Program-made: the position numbers and the translations under genes | Origin: Mya arenaria | Lineage: Eukaryota; Mollusca; Bivalvia; Myida; Myidae | DNA: 64,000 bases | Direction: 5' to 3' | Assembly (NCBI RefSeq): GCF_026914265.1 | Contig: NC_069133.1 | Location: 49,978,182-50,042,181, forward strand | Notes under the pieces: generated by a model | The model's database searches: none | The model's input: the letters and a program-made list of their open reading frames with translations, nothing else | What the model was told of the DNA's origin: nothing | Shown: piece by piece, positions 11,701 to 23,730 of the stretch | Layout: each line of letters begins with the position of its first letter | Position numbering within the stretch: the first letter of the stretch is position 1

Positions 11701-14700
11701 TGTATAATTATAAATACATACAAACTTGACATATTTGTCAGTTATATTTGAACATTCCTTCAACTAAACACATTTCATACCATTTTTTGTCAAAGTCATA
11801 ATGTGAAAAATCTTTAGAAATATATTTTGCCCTTTTTCCCTAGCCGCCTGTCCCTCTTTTCCAGCATGTATACTGTCCTTTTAAAAACCTGCCTTAAACT
11901 GGAGGTTGGCTAAAGTTGGTCAGTTATTTTTCAAATTTTTGGCCTTCCTCCATGTATGACTTAGCATTGAGACTTTGTTAAACTGTAACCCACTGTGTGT
12001 CATTTTTTGTAGGTATGTCCAATCTGTGCATCACTGCCTGGCGGAGACCCCAACCATGTGACTGACGACTTCGCCGCTCACCTTACTTTAGAGCACCGTG
12101 CTCCTAGAGAATTCATATCCTTTTATCATTTACTTGGCATTCATATCATAAATGTTTGATGAAGTTTATCTGAATTAATGGTTTTTTATATAAATTTAGC
12201 CTTGGTGATATTGTTGCACAGTTTTATAATCTTGAATCACATTAAAGAATTTTTTTTTTAATTTGGGGGAGATATTAAAATCACCAATACTTCATGATTC
12301 CATGAATATTAATAGGCCATATGTAAGCTCTTAAATAACACAAGGATTTTTCTGATGTGGAAAACAAGTCTCTGACTCAGTTTTCAAGCTAGGGACTTCA
12401 TTTGGACCTTGCTTTAATTCTTACCACGTTATTACCAGAGACCCCTTTTATATATGTGTATTAACCATGACAGTCAAAGGACCTCCAGCTAAAAATACCG
12501 AGGGAAAACCTTGTTAACATACAGGGGGGTCTTTGCTAATCCCCCTATTTCTTGGCCTGTTAGGTCCATTCGGGACTGATTTGTCTGCTAAGGACTTTTA
12601 TTGTAGTACCAATACACAGTTGGAAAACCCTGTCCTGGTCCCTAAAAGTTAAATAAGTTACCTTTGACACTTCATGTTTGACTCCTTAACTGTGTATACG
12701 ATGAACCAACAGGGATTCGTCACGTACGTAGAATACCACACCCTGGCCGAGGGGTGGGTGGAGCCAGAACACGTCGAGCCACCAACATGCACTTTTCTGG
12801 AACCAGCGGAGCCTCTCTAACCGGCCTCTCCCCCAGCGGCAGGGAGGCTATGGACCCCATAGCTGAGCTTCTCTCTCAGTTGTCAAGTGTTCGGAGTAGG
12901 GCGGCTGCAGCCCAGAGCGTAACCTCCCAGTTGCAGCAACTAGAGATGCAGTTACAGTCAACTAGGTCTGCAAAGTCAGTCATACAGTGTTCTCAATAAG
13001 AGTTGCTTGAACAGGCCAAAACATCTGAGATAGAGATAAGCACACGCCAAAATCTAGCACGGGCTTTTACATACCGTATTATATCATGTATAGGACGCTA
13101 GCATAGATAGGACGCAGGCAAAAAAATAGTTGAGAAAACGGGTAAAAACCCTTAATATTAAAGATAGGACGCAGCGAAAAAATGTCAAAATCGGAGCCGA
13201 AAAATTGAGGTTGGTAAAGAATTTATAACATATATTGAAGTAAAAGACAACCAAAAAATTGTATATAAGGCATATTTCGATAACTGTCTTGTGTATTTCG
13301 ATAATTATCGTCGTAATTTAGCATACACAACAATGATATATGTCTTGATATTTTGAGAACATTCACGCATATTATAAGACTTATACAAATGCCGTAATAG
13401 TCCCGTAATAGTCCCGACTGACAGTCAACCGTTGCAACCGTTGCAATAGTCCCGACATGCCTTCTTAATGACAGTCAACCGTTGCAACTGTTGCAATCGC
13501 AACAAAACTGTGTATTGTCAAAACTATTGATTGTTTTGATAAGGCTTGTCGCTGCACGGATTAAAGCATGTTGGCATAATTAATGCATGTCGGTAATTAG
13601 CCTTGCCAGCGGAAGGCACATCGGGTTAAGTGCGAACAAACAACCATACGGAATTACCATCGCAATAGTTTGTTCTATTGATGTTTTTCTAATGACAGAC
13701 AGCGGGTGTTTTTCACACATTCGCACATTTGAAAAGATTTGATAGTGACAATAATGCTACTTTGCATTATGCACATTCCTTTATTAATTTTTTAAAACAG
13801 TAGCATACAACCAAAATGTTTTGTAAAATATCGAAACATTAAAATCATGAACACAATTAATTGATATTTACCTCGTCTCCCAATTTTCCGTTGCCGTTAT
13901 AACTCAATCCAGTTAAAGTGCTGACTCACATCGAGTTTTTGTGAGTAGCGTCCCTTTTATAAAAAAGCAAACACTCATGTTTGTTTTCAATTTATTTCTC
14001 AATAAATCATTTTAAAGTAAACATTCAATATATTTCTGCGTGTGTTAACTTGCGTGATTTTACCTATGTCAGTTGTTCTCTTCGGTGACGCAGTACAGAT
14101 ACTTACTATTACCGCGTTCTTCCCCGGTCCGATATTTTCGACCTGAAATGGACTTGGAAAAAAACAGATGAAATTCTAATAGCATAGAAAGGACGCAGGC
14201 AATTTTTAAGACGAGAATTGAGGGTAAAAAAGTGCGTCCTATGCATGATATAATACGGTAATCTTGATTTTGTTGTTTGTTCGATTTAATTACTGTGAAC
14301 ATACAGTACTGGGCTTTTTCTAAAAAAATGGCTGAAACCTAATAGTCATACGGAAATAAGCTTTAAGAAAAAAAATCACTTCACTCAGTGATATTTTGAG
14401 CTTGTTCACAAATTTGAATCGGTCAAAATCTATATGAAGAGTTGTTTTGGCCGTCTGTCTTTTCTTGTTGAGAACACTGGTTTTATGTTTTTATTTTATT
14501 TATATATAATAGTTTTCACAAATGTCTTCGTCATGTTGTAATATTCACATTCAATGTAATTTAATAGTATCTGTAGGCTTTCTCAATTTTTGTAGTGAAA
14601 GTTTAGCATTTTTTGTTCATATCAATTGTTACTCATAACGTTAAAAGTAATTTGAGTTATTTTGTAAAGAAATCAAGCCCATTGCAAGGAAGCACAAACA

Positions 14701-17236
14701 CTGATATATTTATTAATATATATATCAGAGTTCTATCTAAAGAGCTATGGAAGAGAGCTGCCCTCTATCCAGCTGTCTTAAACTCTAAATATATATTTGT
14801 TGCTGGCTTGACTCCACAATATTGAAAAAGTTACCTACAATAATGAGGAAGTAATCTTAGTTGATTTCCTATTTTGAAATGTTAAGTGTTGTAACAGGGG
14901 TTCTAAGTTGAGGATAATTCTGAAATCAGGATAGAGACCTCTTTACTTCCGACCATTGTACAGCTGTGAAGATTGCTTTTTTGCTTAAAAAAGAAGGATT
15001 CTGGAAGTACCTTGAAATTAATATAAAAGAATTTCAAACAGCATCTTAACCCCCTGACTGCTTTGCCCAGGCATTGTTTTTTTTCACTTTTAAGGAATTG
15101 GTGGACTGGTGGGGAAAAATACTTAAATGATTCATATAGCGCACAACTTGTTTCCAAACCTTTTACTCAACTAACCTATAGACATATTCATAATGGCACT
15201 ATATTGCTACATTTGCTGAATGTTAAGAGGTTAATGCTCCTTTAAAAAACATTTTATTTTTTTTTAAAGGGGATTTTTTACCTGGGAATGGGATTAATAT
15301 ATACATATTGAGGAGGGGAATGGGGCTGAAAAAAAACTGGCAGATTTCCAGGATTGACAATTATCATCTGTTAGAACCCCTGGTTCAAGACATAGTACAA
15401 TCAGTATCTTCCTTCCCTTGCACTGTTCTTGCTGAGTGGGTGCCTTTCTGTAGGTAACCTTTACTTTTATTTTACAAACCATGTGCATTTCCATCCACAG
15501 ACAACAGTTGGAGAGGACTCCGCGTCGACAGATGGTTGAGGCGGCTAAGACGACAGCCGCAGGGGTGGTGGCATCGGGGGAGGCAGGAGGGAGCAACACT
15601 GCTGGCAACAACAACAATGCTGTAACCAACTCTCTCTACCTTCTAGCCAGGCAAGTCCTTACTCTTGGTTATTGAGGGCAAGGTTGTTCTGCGAAAATAA
15701 CTTTTACCTGTTCTGGATGTTTACCTTAAACTTTGTTTTAAAAGACAGTATGCATAAATGTTGAAAGTCAAAGGTTTTCTGTTCAAATTATTACACTACC
15801 TTTTGAGAAATCAAGAGCTCACTGGCATCAGTGAACTTTTAAAGAGGCACTCTTACTCCCAAATAATACTACAACTAATACAATTTTAATTTTCCGGAAA
15901 AGATGAATAATTATAGAAAACAATGGTGCTTGTGAAGGATAGAGTGTTTAATTTGAAAGAAAGGTGCAAAAAACATGGTAATTCTACCTATTAAAAATGA
16001 GACGATAGTTAATCACTGTAAATCTTTTAGCACTCACCACTCATTTAATATTTGTGCATTTTCAGCTATTTATAACATGGTTACAATCAGTATTTTCTAT
16101 CGATGCATTATTTAGGAAGTAGGTAAAGGTTTATCACTAAAAATTTGTATTTGTTAAACATGTTAATGTATTTATTTTGAATAACAACTTGTCACTAAGA
16201 GTTTATTGAATATGTGTCTGATTATCAGGAGCTTTGTCAGTTAGTCAAGGTTTTGTCATAAACTTGGCTGCAGCATCAGCTAGCAAATTTTTAACTAGTT
16301 GGTCGCAACTGTGAATACCTAAAGAACCACTCGCAAACAAAATTTGGCATTTGATTGACTATCTGTAGATATTGCATATATATCTGGTAAACATTAACAA
16401 AATTGTTAACACTGTCACAATATTTCAGCATGTTGAATCTTTAATTTTTTAACGATGTTACAATCTTTCATTGCAGATGCAGTGAGCCTGTGATAGATGA
16501 AATGGATGTGGAGGCTGGCAGACGAGAACGCTCCAGTCGAAGCCTGTTCATCCAGGAATTACTCCTTTCTATGCTCACCGAGCAAACCAACCTTCCTGAT
16601 TCCACGCTAGAAAACCTTGATAAACTCTTACTCTCTGACCAGTTGCAAGAGGCGACGTCAGAAAAGTCAGAAAAGCCGGATGAAGAGACAGACAAAAGTG
16701 ATAATGCCCACATAGAGGGGGCTACTGCCATGGAAAAGGAGAATGTGCCGCTTGCTAGTAGTAAAAGTTCTAGTTCTGAGGCGCATTTTGTGGTAACAGG
16801 AGCTAGTGCTGTGAATAAAAGCGTAGGACAAAAACCAGTGGAAAGAGCATTGACTGGAACAAAACAGAAAGCCTTAGGTTCTTCTGTGGTGTCCGCTGTA
16901 AATGGGAAAGGTGCAAGCGGCATTTCTGGTGGCCGAGTTCGGCAAAGTACCGTTCAGTACCAAAGTCAAGGTGAGCGCCACAGTCAGTCACTGCATAATG
17001 TTCGACAGAGCAGTCTTATGCAGAATATGGAACTGTCGAATAATTTATCATTAAATGTTGGCGGGCGCAGCGGGGGTGCTGCATATGATACGGAGAATCC
17101 ACAACCGTTGCCGGGGCGACCTGGTTCTGGGGGCCGGGAAAGGGAAGGCCCCATTAATCCTGCTACTGCAAAACGAAATATGGTGAAGCATTTTCCAGCC
17201 ACAAAAGCGTCTGATCGGGAACCCCCTCCCCACTGA
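8741..17236 (+). CDS. KCMF1: E3 ubiquitin-protein ligase KCMF1 (7 exons, 533 aa)
   Basis: KCMF1-type ubiquitin ligase, known in animals as a partner of UBR4 in protein quality control. Coding exons: 8741-8756, 9295-9462, 11410-11549, 12013-12114, 12700-12965, 15501-15650 and 16477-17236; phases join into a 1602-nt frame. The N-terminus MSRHDGVSCDSC begins a ZZ zinc finger (Cys9, Cys12, Cys24, Cys27, Cys33, Cys36, His46, His50). Two Di19-like C2H2 fingers follow: CPYC..H..H at 80-101 and CPIC..H..H at 110-136. Next come the RHVRR basic stretch, the NMHF motif, the REAMDPIAELLSQLS segment, a Gln-rich LQQLEMQLQ coiled region, and the conserved RSLFIQELLLSML helix. The protein ends EPPPH, close to the vertebrate EPPPPPL end. 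It is longer than the 381-aa human protein because of a low-complexity Ser/Glu/Gly-rich stretch in exon 7. Intron 4 is U12-type AT-AC and intron 6 is GC-AG; introns 2 and 5 hold DNA transposons. Confidence 0.97.
9678..11007. mobile_element. Non-autonomous DNA transposon in KCMF1 intron 2
   Basis: The ends are a perfect 16-bp inverted pair: CAGGGGTTTCAATAAG at 9678-9693 and its exact reverse complement at 10992-11007. The element is flanked by a perfect direct repeat TTATAT at 9672-9677 and 11008-11013. It spans 1330 bp and has no transposase-length frame. The CAG..CTG termini resemble hAT elements, but hAT duplications are normally 8 bp, so the superfamily is open. It is a non-coding passenger whose parent copy must be elsewhere. 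Confidence 0.85.
12115..12699 (+). other. KCMF1: U12-type AT-AC intron 4 of KCMF1
   Basis: The intron starts ATATCCTTTT, the full U12 5' splice-site consensus, and ends AC at 12698-12699. TCCTTAAC, a near-perfect U12 branch-point sequence, lies at 12683-12690, with its adenosine about 10 nt from the 3' end, inside the narrow spacing this class needs. Using these sites gives REF|DEPTGIRHVRR, which matches the family sequence (human RDLDESSGVRHVRR); no GT-AG choice I tried does so. The intron is phase 0 and 585 nt long. Confidence 0.93.
13074..14258. mobile_element. TA-flanked non-autonomous DNA transposon in KCMF1 intron 5
   Basis: A 25-bp inverted terminal repeat starts CCGTATTATATCATG at 13074-13098 and is matched at 14234-14258 with one mismatch. 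TA flanks both ends (13072-13073, 14259-14260), as for Tc1/mariner-type insertion. The 1185-bp body has no transposase frame. Just inside both ends lies a copy of gcata..aggacgcaggcaa in the same direction (13101 and 14181), so the right end looks like a second short element merged into the first. A further direct repeat built on gacagtcaaccgttgcaac lies at 13420-13500. Confidence 0.85.
15651..16476 (+). other. KCMF1: GC-AG intron 6 of KCMF1
   Basis: The exon 6 end reads AG|GCAAGT, the strong extended context typical of functional GC donors, and the acceptor is ttgcag at 16471-16476. Splicing here joins LLAR to CSEPVIDEMDVE in frame (phase 2) and leads into the conserved RSLFIQELLLS segment. 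The nearest GT would break the frame. Confidence 0.85.
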
Positions 17237-19635
17237 ATGAAGAAATAGGGGACGGTCATAGGTTATATAGTATCCTCAAATGTTTATATAATTGATTTTC
17301 CTTGTACTGGTGGATTTTTATTACTTTAACATGGTTATTTATTAACGGCTTGACTATAAGTCAAGTTGTTTTATTGACAATAGAATGTATATGAACCTGT
17401 TAAGATATGTATTGTATGTGCTATTTAGATAAAAGAGTAAGAGAACCATCAAGTTTAAGTAAAGTAAAAGATTAACTCTTGCATATCCTGCCTAGAAACT
17501 AAAATGCAAAATGCAGTATGGGTGGCTCTCATAGTTTGCTAAAGAAATCTTTGTTTGGGGTTTGTGTTAGTTGTCTTTTTAAAAAAATATAAACCAAGCT
17601 GATTAAAAAGGAAACTTAAGATTAAGCAGACTAACAAAAAAGTTTTGGAATTAACATATAGGTTAAGATATGCAACAGGGAATCTGAGTAGCTTGGTCAT
17701 GAATGTGTTAACTAGGCTGTCAGTTGCATAATTGTATCATTATCACAGTTCTTGTTGAATACATCATGTTAGCCATATCAGAACGGTATCAAATTCAAAG
17801 ATAGTTAACTTATTTGCTTGTTTGACAATTGTTATATTATTGAACTTTTTTTTAAAAAGTGATCAATTTAAAATGTTTTCATTCAGGGCTCAAATTAAGC
17901 ACTCACAAACTTGTGAATGCTGGTGATAAATGGAAAATACAAGTAAATTTTGAAGGTTCATACAAAAAACTTTTGAAGTCTAAAATGCTGTGGAAAAAAG
18001 CAACTTTCAGTTTCTGTTTGTTAGCTTTTGTTTGCCTACTTTCATTTTCCCACCAACATGCATAAAATTATAACTTTTTCACAAGGTATTATGTTTTCAC
18101 TATTTTAGCGCTTTCTCCTGGTAGACTGGTATTTCATGTTCAAATCTTAGATGGCAGTAGTTGACTAGTATTGATTGATCATCATGGCAAGCTGGAAATA
18201 GCATGGGTTTTTTTTTCGAGCATGATTTGAAAGTGGTTTCTACAACAGCTGATAGTGATGGTTAATCTGACCAATCAATCTAGAAAAACTATATTGTAAC
18301 TATATGGGAGAAGTAACTCAACGTAAAATGAACAAACCATGAAGATAAAAATGGAAATGTCTACAAGACATTTTGTGCAGACTGCCTCAAATAATTGCCA
18401 AACCAGACTTCATCAATTGTATGCTAATGTTATACCTTTATAATGTAATCTTTTACGACACAGAAATTAAAATGTAATAAACGAATAATTATGAAATCAC
18501 AAAAAATTGTGAGTTAACTTAAAAAAATTGCGAGTTAATTTTTCAGTTAGTTCACGTCTGTTTTTAAACTTGAGCCCTGGCATTTGATGTTTTTGCATAC
18601 CAGCTCTGATACTTGAAAAACAAGATGGTGTATGTTTATCCAAAGTTATAAGGAATTGTTTATGTCAAAATCATATTTTTCACATTCTTGTTTGTGAACT
18701 AATAAAACAACCTCACTTTGCAATGGAATTTTTTATTACCTCTTTGTAAGATTCATGTCTCATTAACTGTTTTTGTCTGTGAATAGTGAGTGTTGTAATA
18801 ATCAATTTATATACAATTTTTGCAGTTATTTATGTAAATGCGCTGGAATCATGTATACCATACATATACAGAGACCATTTGAACAAAAACAGCTGTAAAG
18901 AAAATACAAGTCCATTTTCTATGAATCAGTAAATGTTGCATTTATCTAAGTAATTTAAATTGAACATATTAATCAAAATGTTCAAAATGTGGAATTTCAC
19001 CCTTTATTGCCGGACATTTTGTATCAAAATAGTTGATTTTTCAGAATTATATAATGATACAATACAATAGTTAAATTTATAGATGGGTTTAATTCTAGGA
19101 AACCGACCTGTTTTTCACAGACCTCTTTTTCACACTTGTTTCGTAAAGAGGTGGTACTTAAGAACCTAAGTAGTTCTTTACAATAGTGTTAATCTAACTT
19201 ATCTATCAGCTATTTAACCATTGTTAGGTTAAAAACTTTTGGATCAAATAGGGTGGATGAAATATGGATGCAAATATATCATGGTAGTTTTGAGGTCAGA
19301 TATCCAAAACATTTAAAATACCATTATTTGTCTATGGCTGGATAATCAGACATTGCTGTGCTTGTTAGTTTGAAAAGAAAATGCCAAACAAATGTATGAC
19401 ATATATAGTAAATGTTATGTATACAGCTCATATTTCTACATAATGACACCTGTAAGTGCATATCTCGCTGTGATAATAGTAAATGTATTGTTTATTTCTG
19501 ATTTCTTACTTTTTTGTTTTTGTTATTTTCATAGCTGTTTCGGGATTACACATGTAACAGAGTTGATGTTGTTTAACATCATTGGAAACCTTGTGTAGTT
19601 AGTTTATGCTTCTTGTCCTTAATGTCAAGGTTAGT
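17237..19635 (+). other. Probable KCMF1 3' UTR and downstream spacer
   Basis: No gene is visible. Plus-strand AATAAA signals occur at 18476-18481 and 18701-18706 and could end the KCMF1 transcript, giving a 3' UTR of about 1.2-1.5 kb. The rest is plain AT-rich sequence, and the short open frames show no conserved motif. Confidence 0.5.
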
Positions 19636-20715
19636 TGTACATTCTAAACTGGCTTGTACATTCTTGACTGGCTTGTACATTCTTTAGCAAATACATTCAG
19701 TATTGGCTTGTACATTCTATACTGGCTTGTACATTCTTTACTTGGTTATACATTCTGCATTGGCTTGTACCTTCTTTTCTTCCTTGTACATTCTGAATTT
19801 GCTTTTACATGTTTTACTGGCTTGTATGTTCTGTACTGGCAAGAACTTTCTGTACTGGCTTGTACATTATGTACTGGCCTGTATGTTCTGTACTGGCTTG
19901 TACATTCTGTACTGGCTTGAAGATTCTGTACTGGCTTGTAGATTCTGTACTGGCTAGTATGTTCTGTACTGGCTTGTACATTCTGTACTGGCTTGTAGAT
20001 TCTGTACTGGCTAGTATGTTCTGTACTGGCTTTTATGTTCTGTATTTGCTAACTGGCTTGTACATTATGTACTGACTTTTACATTCTGAACTGGCTTGTG
20101 CATTCTGTACTGGCTTGTGCATTCTGTACTGGCTTGTGCATTCTGTACTGGCTTGTACATTCTGTACTGACTTTTACATTCTGAACTGGCTTGTGCATTC
20201 TGTACAGGCTTGTACATTCTGTACTGGCTTATACATTCTGTACTGGCTTGTGCATTCTGTACTGACTTTTACATTCTGAACTGGCTTGTGCATTCTGTAC
20301 TGGCTTGTACATTCTGTACTGGCTTGTACATTCTGTACTGACTTTTACATTCTGAACTGGCTTATACATTCTGTACAGGCTTGTACATTCTGTACTGGCT
20401 TATACATTCTGTACTGGCTTGTGCATTCTGTACTGACTTTTACATTCTGAACTGGCTTGTGCATTCTGTACTGGCTTGTACATTCTGTACTGGCTTATAC
20501 ATTCTGTACTGGCTTGTGCATTCTGTACTGACTTTTACATTCTGAACTGGCTTGTGCATTCTGTACAGGCTTGTGCATTCTGTACAGGCTTGTACATTCT
20601 GTACTGGCTTATACATTCTGTACTGGCTGGTACTTTCGTTACTGGCTTGTACAGAATCTGTACTGGCTTGTACTTTCGTTACTGGCTTGTACAGAATCTG
20701 TACTGGCTGGTACTT
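19636..20715. repeat. 19-bp minisatellite with 95-bp higher-order units
   Basis: About 55 units close to tgtactggcttgtacattc run head to tail. Because 19 is not a multiple of 3, all plus frames stay open and give the same YILYWLVHSVLA-like peptide. A variant pair (ctgacttttacattctgaac) recurs at 20071, 20166, 20261, 20337, 20432 and 20527, that is at steps of 95, 95, 76, 95 and 95 bp, so five-unit blocks were copied as a whole. The last units switch to a variant with ctttcgttactgg and cagaatctg. Confidence 0.95.
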
Positions 20716-22789
20716 CCTTTACATTAATGACAGATAAAGGCAAAATCATTATCTGGTTGATACATGGCAAACATAATTTAAATCTTTTGGAAATGTTAAT
20801 TTAAGCAGTTATCGGATACTAGCCTGTCAATCTTGGTTGCCTTGACATTGAAATACAAAGTTGCAACCATTCTCATTTTTCTTCAAAACAGTGGTTTAAC
20901 TGTTTCTAAGATTGTTACACATAGTAAATGTTTACACCACATAAATGCAAAATGCAAGAAATTTCATCGTAATTGTATATGTTGACAGATTAGGTATTTA
21001 AACAGTTACTGCTGTAAAAACATATTGAGTGTATACAATCCCTTTCAACATACAGTAAGCATCTGGTTATAACAGATCGCATACACTGTAATTCGAGTTT
21101 CTGCCCCTATTATAGTTAACATACTGTTGTACGTTTTGTTCTGACAATAATCGGTACTAACTGTTTCTTTAATTTGACCGATTTGTAAGTGGCTTTTGTA
21201 CTGCTTTTAGTTTGTGTGACCTTTTATACAAACCTGTCTAATATGCCAAGATACCTGGACCTGACTATCCTACATCAGCTGTCTTCATACAACAATGATC
21301 ATCTCTTGGTAAACAGGTGTCATTTTCAACCTTACAAATCATACTTCATGATTGTATTGTGTCTCTATAGTTGATTTAAGATATGAACTATCATTAAATA
21401 CTAGTATAAAAAACACACTAATTTTTAAGTTTTGAATGTTGTGTTCATTTTTGAACATGGAAATTTAAGAAAGTATCAAGAACTTTGCTATCATTAGTAT
21501 CATAAACGAGGGATTTTTTTTCGTTACTAAGTTGCTTTTTATTCTTGCTTGTAAATTTCCAACTACTTTAATTGTAATTTATAACAAAAATTAACATGGC
21601 ATTAATGCAGCTTGTTCTAAAAACCATATAGATATGCAAAAAAAAAGATACTCTAGTTCATGTTTACAAGTGGACAACACACTGCTTAAGCCATAGGTTA
21701 AATAATTCTTGTTTTCAGTTTACAACTTGTCATTCAGTTAAAAATACAGCAGAATTCAAAATGTATGGCATGATAATCAGTGTTTAAATTGTATGAATTG
21801 TTGAAAGTTGTAAATATCTTCAAATACTGGATCAAAATTGTTATGGCCGGGTTCAAGTGTTCACTGTGGAAACTGTGGTTGAAGCTGAATGTTTTAAGCC
21901 TAAATTCTGGTTACCACAGTTAAAACGCTTGAACTAATCCTTACAGAAACCTATACAAGATTTCAGTATTGTATACACCTGACAGTGATTATACCATTTG
22001 TTGATTTTTTTTCTGTCCACGATATGTGTCGACATTCATATTATTGAGGTAAATGTGTGTGTTACTTGCAATGTTTAATGCTATTAAATAAATACTTATG
22101 ATTTATTACTGCTCTTTTTTGCTTTCAAATCCAATAATGTAGATTTAAATAAGTCCCATAACTGCACCAGAACAGCCACGCGATAGGGGCCTAACTGCTC
22201 TCTGACCGCCTGATGTCCTTTCCATTTTGAACTAACATACACGATCCAGTTAATTTCGTGGACAGAAACCAGCACTGATGACAACTTCAGTGGCCACCTA
22301 TATTGATACTCAAAACCAGGATCTGTATATTGAGAGAAGGGTAACTTAAACAACATATCCCATCATCTGGCTTTGTATTAGGCCTTAAATACCTGTGTTT
22401 ATGACCATCTGACCTTACCTGGCAAAATGCCTCGACCGTAGTGGGTTTTTTTACCCTAGATATCCTACATTATTAAGTTGTTGAAATCTATTTGTGTTGA
22501 TTCCAATTAAACAATATACAAAAAATTCATGGTAAGCATTCACGACTTGGTTTTCTGTTTTTGCTGAACTTAAAAAAACAACAAAAAACAATTCTTGTCC
22601 CTACACTACCTAGCATTTTAAGACCATGCCCTCCGTTATTTTTCGCTTTACATGCATCTGTTTATTGAAAATATTTAAGTTGCTATTGTAGCCAAGTCAA
22701 AATTTAAGACCGAGGGATAACTGGTTTTCAGTTGTTGTTTTTTAGTTTTACTCTCCCTTGCATTTGTTAAGAAGGTTTTAGAGGGTTTG
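20716..22789. other. Spacer without a recognised gene
   Basis: AT-rich sequence. An 86-codon minus-strand frame at 22096-22356 is the only one with a somewhat coding-like composition, but I recognise no family and no splice partners. A plus-strand AATAAA lies at 22087-22092. Confidence 0.45.
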
Positions 22790-23400
22790 TTGACTCTAGC
22801 TCTGCTGGCCAGACGCATTGTCCGTCGCCCGTGCGTTTGTGAACATTACGTCCCTAGGGTCAAAACTGGCCACGCCCCGGGCGCACAATAATTATAGACT
22901 TGTATAGTGAAAAGGAAATCTAAACCGCTAGACTCAGACCCTTGACATTTTGTATGTAGCCATAAACAGTACTCATCTACCAAGATTTGTTAAATTATGC
23001 CCCTAGGGCCTAAACTGGCCCAGTCGCAGAGGTCATAGAACTTTCAAAATCCCTTTGACTCGAACCACAAGGCACAGACCTTTGAAATTTGTCATGTAGC
23101 ATTATATGATGGCCCTCTAGCAAGTTTGTTCAAATTATGCCCCTGGGGTCAAGCTGGACCCACTTGACACCCTTTCTTCCTTTTGAAGCTACAGCATTGC
23201 CATTTGGACCATGGGCACAGTTTTGAAAACAATGTAATTTTTGTCTTTGGATGACTTTGATTATGACCTTTTGATCTACTTTTTTTTAAGCTACTGCATT
23301 GAAATGTGCATGTGTACAGTTTTGAAAACAACTATCAATTTTGTGCTAGGATGACCTTGACCCACCCACTTTGACCTCCTTTTTATTATCTCTCTTGACC
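22790..23400. repeat. Modular ~140-bp repeat units (gttcaaattatgcccct family)
   Basis: Three or more diverged units share tttgacatgtagcat, ctctaccaagtttgttcaaa, ttatgcccctagggtcaaa and actggccacgcccc. The same family returns at 28060-28680. The order of phrases is constant while sequence drifts, as in other bivalve repeats of this type. Confidence 0.7.
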
Positions 23401-23730
23401 AAAGGCCAGAAGAGCTCATGCGATGGCCCGGTTTTCGTCGTCCGTAATCAACTGCTTGTGAAAAGTTCATCCAACTAATCTGCTTTTCTGTCCTCGCACG
23501 GTGAAAATACATCGTTGACCACAAGAGCCATGCCAGTAGAGCATAGGACTTCATGGACCTCTTGTTTAGGCCTAATGTGACTTACACTTCTTTGTACAAC
23601 ATTACCCAACACTGAACTTTGAATGTCGGGAATAAGAAAGTTAACATGCCGACATGTATGTCCCACAAATAAATACATAGTGACGAAAGAATATACTTGG
23701 TTAATGCGTAAAATTTATATTTCCACTCAA

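Noticed and set aside
16468-17259. Minus-strand frames across KCMF1 exon 7
   Set aside because: They are antisense shadows of a long GC-richer coding exon with a conserved product on the plus strand.
19654-20804. Overlapping hydrophobic frames as a family of small membrane proteins
   Set aside because: The same peptide appears in all three plus frames because the 19-bp repeat shifts phase each unit; no gene would do this.
22096-22356. 86-codon minus-strand frame as a gene
   Set aside because: Composition is slightly coding-like but there is no recognised family, no splice partner and no conservation I can judge.
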